Assembly (NCBI GenBank): GCA_021789565.1
Contig: JAJYJL010000701.1
Location: 1-5,353 of the forward strand
DNA: 5,353 nucleotides
From: Acidobacteriota bacterium
GTDB taxonomy: Bacteria; Acidobacteriota; Terriglobia; UBA7540
Reading direction: 5' to 3'
Part shown: positions 1-5,353 of the stretch, piece after piece
How the letters are laid out: each line of letters opens with the position of its first letter
How positions within the stretch are numbered: position 1 is the stretch's first letter
The notes under the pieces: generated by a model
The model's database searches: none
What the model was told of the DNA's origin: nothing
What the model saw: the letters and a program-made list of their open reading frames with translations, nothing else
Made by a program: the position numbers and the translations under genes

Positions 1-1
1 C

Positions 2-163
2 GAAGAAAACGCCCAAATCTGGCAGTGGGGGCGTATCACCCTGAAGATAGAAAGCAGTAGGCAGCAGGCGGGACAGAAAGACCTGGCGTTGGAGACACCG
101 CCGCTACAACATGGCGACAGCGCCCGCAAGCTTTACCAATTGTGGCGGGGGAAGGTAGAATGA
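2..163 (+). other. Possible 3' tail of an upstream gene
   Basis: One forward frame is open from the window edge to a TGA at 161-163, giving about 53 residues that start EENAQIWQWGR and end LYQLWRGKVE. I recognise no family in it. The other two forward frames stop earlier (TAG at 58-60 and TGA at 42-44), so any of the three could be the tail of a gene lying to the left, or none. An open stretch of this length is not rare at this GC content. The putative secA promoter lies inside its last 11 codons, which argues mildly against it being coding. Confidence 0.15.
132..161 (+). promoter_or_regulatory. Putative sigma70-type promoter of secA
   Basis: TTTACC at 132-137 matches four of six bases of the -35 consensus, and TAGAAT at 156-161 matches five of six bases of the -10 consensus, separated by 18 bases. 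Transcription would start near 168, leaving a leader of roughly 33 bases before the ATG at 201. This is a consensus match by eye only. It is the best candidate in the 185 bases before the gene. Confidence 0.4.
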
Positions 164-169
164 ATAGGA

Positions 170-183
170 TTGTGCTGGCACAA
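170..183. repeat. Short inverted repeat before secA
   Basis: TTGTGC (170-175) and GCACAA (178-183) are perfect reverse complements around a TG spacer. The repeat sits just downstream of the putative -10 box, over the expected transcription start. It could be an operator half-site pair, or chance; arms of six bases are too short to decide. Confidence 0.25.
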
Positions 184-193
184 ACGTGCCACT

Positions 194-198
194 GAGGA
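194..198 (+). promoter_or_regulatory. Weak Shine-Dalgarno bearing on the secA start
   Basis: GAGGA at 194-198 lies only two bases before the ATG at 201, closer than usual. The alternative GTG at 186 has only AGGA at 166-169, sixteen bases away, which is too far. An in-frame TAG at 165-167 excludes any start further upstream. Neither site is ideal. The ATG is preferred because it gives the N-terminal length expected of SecA and is a stronger start codon. Confidence 0.4.
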
Positions 199-200
199 CC

Positions 201-3200
201 ATGGGCACATATTTCCAAACCGCACTCGGCAAAGTCATCGGAACAAAGAACGAGCGGGATCTGAAGCGCCTGCAATCGCGCGTGGAAGAGATCAACGCGC
301 TTGAGCCGGAGATGCAGAAGCTGGCCGACGCCGATTTTCCGCACCGCACCGAGGAATTGAAGAAGCGCCTGGCCGAGGGCGCGACGCTCGAAGACCTGCT
401 GCCGGAAGCCTTTGCGCTGTGCCGCGAGGCCGGCCGCCGCACGCTGAACATGCGCCATTTTGACGTCCAGTTGGTGGGCGGCATGGTGCTGCACGAAGGC
501 AAGATCGCCGAGATGAAGACCGGCGAAGGCAAGACGCTGGTGGCCACGCTGCCCGTCTACTTGAACTCGCTGGAAGGCAAGGGCGTGCACGTGGTGACAG
601 TGAACGACTACCTGGCCAACCGCGACGCTGCCTGGATGGGCCCCATCTACCGCCTGCTGGGCCTGAGCGTGGGCGTGATTGTCCACGACCTGGACGACGA
701 CGAGCGCCGCATCGCTTACAACTGCGACGTGACCTACGGCACCAACAACGAGTTCGGGTTCGATTACCTGCGCGACAACATGAAGTTTGAGCTGGCCGAT
801 TGCGTGCAGCCCACGCACCATTTTGCCATCGTGGACGAAGTGGACTCAATTTTGATCGACGAGGCGCGGACGCCGTTGATCATTTCCGGCGCGTCGGAAG
901 AGTCCACGGAGAAGTATTACCGTGTGGACAAGGTGATTCCTCACCTGAAGCCCAAAGAAGATTACGAGATCGATGAGAAGCTGCGCACGGCGAGTCTGCT
1001 GGAGCCCGGCATTGCCAAGGCCGAAAAGCTGCTGGGGCTCGAAAACATGTACGACCCCGCCAACATGGAGTTTATCCACCATATCTATCAGGCGCTGAAG
1101 GCCCACACGCTGTTCCAGCTCGATAAGGATTACGTGGTGAAAGACGGCGAAGTGATCATCGTGGACGAGTTCACGGGACGGCTGATGCCCGGCCGGCGAT
1201 GGTCGGATGGGCTGCACCAGGCCATCGAAGCCAAAGAAGGCGTCAAGATCGAGAGAGAAAATCAGACGCTCGCGACAATTACCTTCCAGAATTACTTCCG
1301 CATGTATGACAAGCTGGCCGGCATGACCGGTACCGCGGAAACCGAAGCGGCCGAGTTTGAAAAAATCTATGAGTTGGAAGTGGTGGTCATCCCCACCAAC
1401 CGCGAACTGATCCGCTATGAGCACGCGGACGTGGTCTACCGCACCGAGCGGGAAAAGTTTAACGCCGCTATCGAGGAAATCAAGGAATACCACCTGCGTG
1501 GCCAGCCCGTGCTGGTGGGCACGATCGCGATTGAAAAATCGGAACGGCTCAGCGCCCAGCTGCGCAAGGCCGGGTTCCTGCCGGTGCACTTCCAGGAACT
1601 GCTGAAGCAGGCGGGGCTGGAAGGCCGCGCGCTGGAAAAGTGGGTAAGCGAACTCCCCGGGAAGCACGGGCCTGCAATGAACTGGCTGGTGCATGCCGGC
1701 GTCACGGTGTCGGCCGTCAGGAAGACACTTAAGGATAGACGTTTCGCAAGCGTGGCAAGCTCTGCAAATGGAATTCGGGATGAGTTTTTCAGCGCTTTGC
1801 TGAAGCGGAAGGTCGACCGATATTTTGCCCCAAAAGCCGAGCCGCTGGATAGCGACGGGGTTCCCGCACTTGTGGAAATGGCGGCAAAAACTCCGGACAA
1901 AGTGATCCCTGTGCTCGATTATCTGATCGAAATCCAGTGCAGCCCGGAACGTTTGGCGCAGGTGCTGGAGCAGCGGGAGATCAAACACAACATACTTAAC
2001 GCTAAGCAGCATGACCGCGAAGCACAAATCGTGGCGCAGGCAGGCCGCGTGGGCGCCGTCACAGTTTCCACCAACATGGCCGGCCGCGGGACCGACATCC
2101 TGCTGGGCGGCAATCCGGAATTCCTGGCGCGGGAAGAGTTCCGCAAGTCGCCGGAAAAATATCGCCAGCAGGGCGTTGACCCCGAACCTCCCGAACGTCC
2201 GGCAGCAGGCTCCGCCGATGAGATTTATGAGGCGTATGTCAAGGCTTACTCGGAGTGGCGCGGGAAGTGGTCTGACTTCATCAATCGATTCAAGGCCACC
2301 ACTGACGTCGAACACGAACGCGTGATCGACCTGGGCGGATTGCATATCCTCGGCACCGAACGCCATGAGTCCCGCCGCATTGACAATCAGTTGCGCGGAC
2401 GCGCCGGCCGCCAGGGCGATCCCGGCTCATCGCGTTTTTACCTTTCGCTGGAAGACGACCTGCTGCGAATTTTCGCCGGCGACCGCATCTCGAAAATCAT
2501 GCACAAGCTCGGCATGGAAGAGGGTGTGCCGATTGAATCACGGCTGATCACAAAGCGCATTGAGGCCGCCCAGAAGGCTGTGGAAGGCCAGAACTTTGAG
2601 TCCCGCAAGCACCTGCTTGAATATGACGACGTCATGAACAAGCAGCGGGAAACGATCTACGGCCTGCGAAAGCAACTGCTCCAGGGCGACGACCAGCGAG
2701 AATATCTGCTCGACTCAACTGACCGTGTGGTTGACTGGCTGATGACAAGCTACTGCCCCAAGGACCAGCACGCAGACGCATGGAACATTCAGGGACTGCA
2801 AAACGAATTCTGGGGCCGATTTGGCGTGGATCTCCGCAAGCATGAATTGAACTTCGATCAGAAGTTGCTCGAACCTCTGGCGGAGGAATTGAAGGAGATC
2901 GTTCGTAAGCGGTACGAAGAACGCGAGCAGGTCTGGGGACCTGAACGCATGCGATTCCACGAGCGCATGATCATGCTGCAGGTGGTGGATGCCCAGTGGA
3001 AAGACCATCTGCTGGCCATGGACCACTTGAAAGAGGGTATCGGCCTGCGCGGATACGGACAGCGCGATCCGCTGGTGGAATACAAGCGCGAGTCGTTCGA
3101 CATGTTTGAAGCCATGATGGACCGGACGGAGGACGAAACTCTCCGCTATCTGTTCCTGATGCGGACTCCCGAAGAGGAAGAAGCGCTGATTCGCCAGTAT

Positions 3201-3419
3201 CAGCAGCGGAAGCGCCGCGAGCAGGCAGAGATGCGCATGGTGGGCGGCGGCGCCATGGAAAAACCGCAGCAGGTTGTCCGCAAGGAAAAGATTGGCCGCA
3301 ACGATCCCTGCCCCTGCGGCAGCGGGAAGAAGTACAAGAAGTGCCACGGCGCGCCCGCGGCCATCGCTGCCGGAGCAGAGAAGTCCGGCGGTTCCGCAAC
3401 GTCTCCCGAGGACGCATAG
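201..3419 (+). CDS. secA: Preprotein translocase ATPase subunit SecA, with NBD2 insertion
   Basis: SecA is the motor ATPase that binds SecYEG at the cytoplasmic face of the inner membrane and pushes unfolded preproteins across. From the ATG at 201 the protein is 1072 residues; E. coli SecA is 901. NBD1 carries Walker A MKTGEGKT (residues 105-112) and Walker [16 protein letters not shown] (from 211). The preprotein cross-linking domain follows, roughly 230-370, then NBD2 begins near [12 protein letters not shown] (about 372). Later motifs are [14 protein letters not shown] (624-637) and [15 protein letters not shown] (726-740). The helical scaffold and two-helix finger region includes [19 protein letters not shown] (about 930-948). 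The tail ends in a zinc-binding SEC-C motif, [14 protein letters not shown] (1037-1050). The visible ATPase motifs are intact, so I expect an active protein. Two parts are enlarged: a 135-residue insertion at about 459-593 (separate entry) and a longer variable subdomain near 638-710. A GTG at 186 would add five residues. No secM-like gene is visible upstream. Confidence 0.97.
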   Translation: MGTYFQTALGKVIGTKNERDLKRLQSRVEEINALEPEMQKLADADFPHRTEELKKRLAEGATLEDLLPEAFALCREAGRRTLNMRHFDVQLVGGMVLHEGKIAEMKTGEGKTLVATLPVYLNSLEGKGVHVVTVNDYLANRDAAWMGPIYRLLGLSVGVIVHDLDDDERRIAYNCDVTYGTNNEFGFDYLRDNMKFELADCVQPTHHFAIVDEVDSILIDEARTPLIISGASEESTEKYYRVDKVIPHLKPKEDYEIDEKLRTASLLEPGIAKAEKLLGLENMYDPANMEFIHHIYQALKAHTLFQLDKDYVVKDGEVIIVDEFTGRLMPGRRWSDGLHQAIEAKEGVKIERENQTLATITFQNYFRMYDKLAGMTGTAETEAAEFEKIYELEVVVIPTNRELIRYEHADVVYRTEREKFNAAIEEIKEYHLRGQPVLVGTIAIEKSERLSAQLRKAGFLPVHFQELLKQAGLEGRALEKWVSELPGKHGPAMNWLVHAGVTVSAVRKTLKDRRFASVASSANGIRDEFFSALLKRKVDRYFAPKAEPLDSDGVPALVEMAAKTPDKVIPVLDYLIEIQCSPERLAQVLEQREIKHNILNAKQHDREAQIVAQAGRVGAVTVSTNMAGRGTDILLGGNPEFLAREEFRKSPEKYRQQGVDPEPPERPAAGSADEIYEAYVKAYSEWRGKWSDFINRFKATTDVEHERVIDLGGLHILGTERHESRRIDNQLRGRAGRQGDPGSSRFYLSLEDDLLRIFAGDRISKIMHKLGMEEGVPIESRLITKRIEAAQKAVEGQNFESRKHLLEYDDVMNKQRETIYGLRKQLLQGDDQREYLLDSTDRVVDWLMTSYCPKDQHADAWNIQGLQNEFWGRFGVDLRKHELNFDQKLLEPLAEELKEIVRKRYEEREQVWGPERMRFHERMIMLQVVDAQWKDHLLAMDHLKEGIGLRGYGQRDPLVEYKRESFDMFEAMMDRTEDETLRYLFLMRTPEEEEALIRQYQQRKRREQAEMRMVGGGAMEKPQQVVRKEKIGRNDPCPCGSGKKYKKCHGAPAAIAAGAEKSGGSATSPEDA
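1575..1979 (+). other. In-frame ~135-residue insertion within SecA NBD2
   Basis: In E. coli and B. subtilis SecA the segment corresponding to [15 protein letters not shown] is followed at once by IKHNVLNAK-type sequence. Here 135 residues (about 459-593 of the 1072-residue protein) lie between KAG and [11 protein letters not shown]. The insert has no stop codon and looks mostly helical. It includes [35 protein letters not shown] and a final helix [13 protein letters not shown] that resembles the helix just before the insertion. My hand count gives about 58 percent GC over the insert and about 54 percent in its second half, not clearly foreign. I do not recognise the domain. Its place between the motif IV region and motif V puts it on the second RecA-like fold, so it is likely a surface excursion. 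The exact boundaries are uncertain by a few residues. Confidence 0.75.
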
Positions 3420-3591
3420 CCGCACTCCGCCGCACTTTCCTTCCTTAAGCGGCGCGAGCGATTCCAACTGCACTTCCCACCGGGGATAGCGTAAAACGGC
3501 TTCTTATTTTGCATTCATCAGATGTTGCCGTATTGCAAGCAATCGGATCTTCAGCACCGCCGGAGGATCTGACACCCGAGCCAAAAAGAAT
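3420..3591. other. Non-coding gap after secA
   Basis: No gene is supported here. A possible hairpin pairs CGCCGC (3428-3433) with GCGGCG (3449-3454) across a 15-nt loop, but no T tract follows, so it is a poor intrinsic terminator for secA. A second small inverted repeat, ATTGC-AA-GCAAT, lies at 3532-3543. The hexamer GGATCT occurs twice (3545-3550 and 3565-3570). A clear + strand terminator is not visible. Confidence 0.4.
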
Positions 3592-3662
3592 AAGCCCCTG
3601 GAGCGCTGTCGCTGCCTTGTTCTAACCTCTTCACAAGGTTCGCGAACCCGTTCCAGGGGCTT
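3581..3662 (-). terminator. Intrinsic terminator of the htrA gene, with large structured loop
   Basis: AAGCCCCTGGAGCG (3592-3605) pairs with CGTTCCAGGGGCTT (3649-3662) to make a 14-bp stem with one G-U wobble. Read on the - strand, the stem begins 37 bases after the htrA stop codon and is followed by TTATTCTTTTT (3591-3581), the expected U-rich tail. The loop is 43 nt, larger than usual, and can fold further: CCTTGT (3615-3620) pairs with ACAAGG (3633-3638), and GGTTCGCGAACC (3637-3648) is a perfect palindrome. On the + strand the stem is followed by TTGTCGG, so termination of secA here would be weak. Confidence 0.7.
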
Positions 3663-3699
3663 GTCGGATGATCTCCCGCTCTATAAAGCGACTAATGAA

Positions 3700-5226
3700 T
3701 CATTGCCCGTTGCCATCACCAGGACCGGGAGAAATGACGACGAACATGCCTTCTCCCTGGTGAATCACCCGCAGCAGGACCTGTCCCTTAGCTGTAGCCG
3801 CCACCCGGTTGAAATCCTCGACATTATGGATGGGCTGCCGGTTAATGCTTTGGATCACATCCCCCTGCTGGATGTAGTTCGCCGCCGGGCTATTCTGGTC
3901 GACATTGTAAACTATAACTCCGGTCACGTCGCTGGAAATACCCAGTTGGTCGCGAAGGGCGGGTGTCAGATTCTGGACCGAGATTCCTTCAAGGGCGCTT
4001 CCCGAAGGAGCCTGTCCCTGCCCGGGTACCGCCTCAGCACTAGCTGGCCGCTCACCCAGAGTCACTTTCAGGGTCATGGGCTTCCCGTTGCGGAGTATAT
4101 CCAAGGTCGCAACTGATCCCGGATCGGTTTGCGTCACCTTGGCCGTAAGCGCTCCGGCGTCCGGGACAGTTTGTCCATTGTACTTGCGAACAACGTCACC
4201 ATTCTGGAGTCCGGCTTTGGCCGATGGCCCGTTGGGCTCCACGTTTTGGACAAACGCCCCTGAGGTATCGGGGACATTAAATTCCTTAGCAAACGCAGGG
4301 CTGACATCCGTCACCAGCACTCCCAGGTAACCACGCGAAACCTTTCCGGTCTTGATCAGGTCTTCCATCACGTGTTTGACGGTATTGGAAGGGATGGCGT
4401 AGCCAATTCCAAGAAAACTGCCTTCGCCGCCAGGACCTGAGTTGCCACTCAGGATGGCCGTGTTGATCCCGACCACCTGTCCCCTGACGTTGACAAGGGG
4501 ACCGCCCGAGTTGCCCGGGTTAATGGCGGCATCCGTCTGGATAAAGTTTTCCAGACTGCCGGGACCTTCAATCCCGGAGCGACCGAGCGCGCTGACTGCT
4601 CCACGGGTAACTGAAAAGTTCTGGCCGAAGGGGTTGCCAAAAGCCATCACAATGTCACCCACCTGGAGTTTCTGCGAATCCCCCCAAGAGGCGACTGGCA
4701 GATTGTCCGCATCGATCTTGATGACGGCAAGGTCGGTCGGCTTGTCTGCGCCGATCACCTTGGCCTTGAAAGTCCGTTTGTCGGCAAGCATCACCTCGAT
4801 GTCCGACGCTTGCGCGATCACGTGGTTATTCGTCACGATATAGCCCTGCGGCGACACGATTACGCCCGAGCCCAATGCGTGCAAAACCTGCCGTTGGGGG
4901 GTTCCGCCTGGCATGTTGCCGAAAAAGCGGCGGAAAAAGGGGTCAGAGAAAAATGGCGACTGCTGGACCTTCATCACCTGCGTGGTGCTGATATACACCA
5001 CCGAAGGTGTTACAGCCTTGGCGATGCGCTCATAAGCTCTGTTCACCTGCTCAAGCTGGTTGATGTCCGGGCCGCTCAGCGCCTGCCCATCGGCAAGCAC
5101 GATATTCGCATAGCTGCGATGCCCGACGTACATGATTGCAGCGAGAACAAGGCACAGTGCACCGATCATCGTCAAGCTCAGGCCAAACAAATTCTCGCGC
5201 AAAAACTTTTTCGAAAGACGCGGCAT
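3700..5226 (-). CDS. htrA: HtrA/Deg-family (Do-like) serine endopeptidase with two PDZ domains
   Basis: This is an envelope quality-control protease that cleaves, and in some members also chaperones, misfolded proteins outside the cytoplasmic membrane. From the ATG at 5226 it is 508 residues, close to the usual length of two-PDZ Deg proteins. A basic N-terminus (MPRLSKKFLREN) precedes one hydrophobic segment at about 13-35, either a signal peptide or an uncleaved anchor; I see no clear AXA site, so I favour an anchor. The chymotrypsin-like domain has the triad His135 (TNNHVIA), Asp165 (PTDLAVI) and Ser240 (NPGNSGGPLVN), so it should be active. The aromatic stretch DPFFRRFFGN near 95-104 fits the LA loop of DegP/DegQ. 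PDZ1 spans about 299-392 from YLGVLV; a Gly/Pro/Ala-rich linker leads to PDZ2 at about 414-498. The tail is Gly-rich. A GTG at 5304 would add 26 charged residues but lacks comparable ribosome-binding support. Whether it acts as DegP, DegQ or DegS cannot be told from the sequence alone. Confidence 0.95.
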   Translation of the reverse strand: MPRLSKKFLRENLFGLSLTMIGALCLVLAAIMYVGHRSYANIVLADGQALSGPDINQLEQVNRAYERIAKAVTPSVVYISTTQVMKVQQSPFFSDPFFRRFFGNMPGGTPQRQVLHALGSGVIVSPQGYIVTNNHVIAQASDIEVMLADKRTFKAKVIGADKPTDLAVIKIDADNLPVASWGDSQKLQVGDIVMAFGNPFGQNFSVTRGAVSALGRSGIEGPGSLENFIQTDAAINPGNSGGPLVNVRGQVVGINTAILSGNSGPGGEGSFLGIGYAIPSNTVKHVMEDLIKTGKVSRGYLGVLVTDVSPAFAKEFNVPDTSGAFVQNVEPNGPSAKAGLQNGDVVRKYNGQTVPDAGALTAKVTQTDPGSVATLDILRNGKPMTLKVTLGERPASAEAVPGQGQAPSGSALEGISVQNLTPALRDQLGISSDVTGVIVYNVDQNSPAANYIQQGDVIQSINRQPIHNVEDFNRVAATAKGQVLLRVIHQGEGMFVVISPGPGDGNGQ

Positions 5227-5236
5227 GAAAAAAGTT

Positions 5237-5243
5237 CTCCTTT
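5237..5243 (-). promoter_or_regulatory. Shine-Dalgarno of htrA, fixing the ATG start
   Basis: On the - strand AAAGGAG is followed by AACTTTTTTC and then the ATG at 5226, a spacing of ten bases including a run of six T. This is the best ribosome-binding match in the window and supports the 508-residue start over the GTG at 5304. The resulting N-terminus also places a basic stretch directly before the hydrophobic segment, as expected for a signal or anchor sequence. Confidence 0.75.
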
Positions 5244-5353
5244 CGTCGACTCTTCTGGCGAGAGTTCGATCCATCCAGGAACGGGTCAATTTCAATATTG
5301 CCACTAGCTACGATGCGCGTGCAATACGGTAGGGTTTCCTACTGCATCAATTC
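5244..5353 (-). other. Upstream region of htrA, promoter not identified
   Basis: About 110 bases lie between the ribosome-binding site and the window edge, and the true promoter may lie beyond it. I see TTGACC at 5293-5288 on the - strand, a good -35-like hexamer, but no acceptable -10 at 16-18 bases. GGAAAC at 5339-5334 resembles an ECF-sigma -35 element, with CGTA only at about 21 bases, too far. A small hairpin, GTAGG-GTTT-CCTAC, lies at 5329-5342. None of these is enough to call a regulator. Heat-shock or envelope-stress control would be usual for this family but is not shown here. Confidence 0.3.

Noticed and set aside
2..163. SecM-type arrest peptide upstream of secA
   Set aside because: The open frame ending at 163 has no arrest-like motif, no visible start within the window and no recognisable export signal.
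1575..1979. Intein in secA
   Set aside because: The segment does not begin with Cys or Ser (it starts Phe), is not followed by a Cys/Ser/Thr splice residue, is only about 135 residues, and shows no intein motif blocks. The HN in IKHNILN is native SecA sequence, present in E. coli SecA too.
846..2366. Long antisense open frame of 506 codons opposite secA
   Set aside because: It lies wholly within secA, its translation shows no family I recognise, and its codons mirror those of secA. Other long antisense frames at 36-821, 2715-3473 and 2971-3435 are rejected for the same reason.
3592..3662. tRNA-like or integron attC-like element
   Set aside because: The 71-base length and GGTTCGCGAACC recall a tRNA T arm, but the stem is 14 bp rather than 7 and no D or anticodon arm fits. 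The arms lack the attC core sites, and no integron gene is nearby.
5119..5190. Lipoprotein signal in the HtrA N-terminus
   Set aside because: A cysteine occurs in the hydrophobic segment (IGALCLVLA), but the residue before it is Leu rather than the small residue a lipobox needs, and hydrophobic sequence continues after it.
5227..5304. GTG start at 5304 for htrA
   Set aside because: It would put 26 extra residues, many of them charged, before the signal or anchor segment, and lacks a ribosome-binding site as good as the AAAGGAG ahead of the ATG at 5226.
5227..5353. CIRCE element or sigma32-type heat-shock promoter before htrA
   Set aside because: No TTAGCACTC/GAGTGCTAA pair is present. TTGAAA occurs at about 5299-5294 on the - strand, but no CCCCAT-like -10 follows at the right distance.

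Overview
The window holds two complete, convergent genes of bacterial protein export and envelope quality control: secA on the + strand (201-3419) and a two-PDZ HtrA/Deg serine protease on the - strand (3700-5226). The moderately high GC content and the style of both proteins suggest an environmental Gram-negative-type bacterium. The SecA has a zinc-binding SEC-C tail and an enlarged NBD2; the HtrA is membrane-anchored, of the Do family. I lean towards Acidobacteriota or a neighbouring phylum. This is inference from remembered family style, and nothing in the window proves it.

Layout. Positions 1-185 hold no gene I can name, only a possible tail of an upstream reading frame, a plausible sigma70-type promoter (132-161) and a small inverted repeat just before secA. 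secA fills 201-3419. The 280-base gap 3420-3699 carries weak hairpins and one strong structure, a 14-bp stem with a 43-nt loop, followed on the - strand by a T-rich tract; this is best read as the terminator of the protease gene. The protease runs leftward from a well-supported ATG at 5226 with a good Shine-Dalgarno. Its upstream region (5227-5353) is cut by the window edge and has no convincing promoter.

Functional link. SecA is the ATPase that drives unfolded preproteins through SecYEG. HtrA-type proteases degrade or refold misfolded proteins on the outer side of the membrane. The genes converge, so they are neighbours in related processes but not an operon.

Most notable point. SecA carries an in-frame insertion of about 135 residues (DNA 1575-1979) inside the second nucleotide-binding domain, between the 'GTIAIEKSE' strand-helix and the '[11 protein letters not shown]' strand, which are adjacent in ordinary SecA. 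It is not an intein by its ends, is open throughout, and is bracketed by two similar helix sequences that carry a 7-bp direct repeat exactly 405 bases apart. All other ATPase motifs are intact, so the protein is probably a working SecA with an extra domain.
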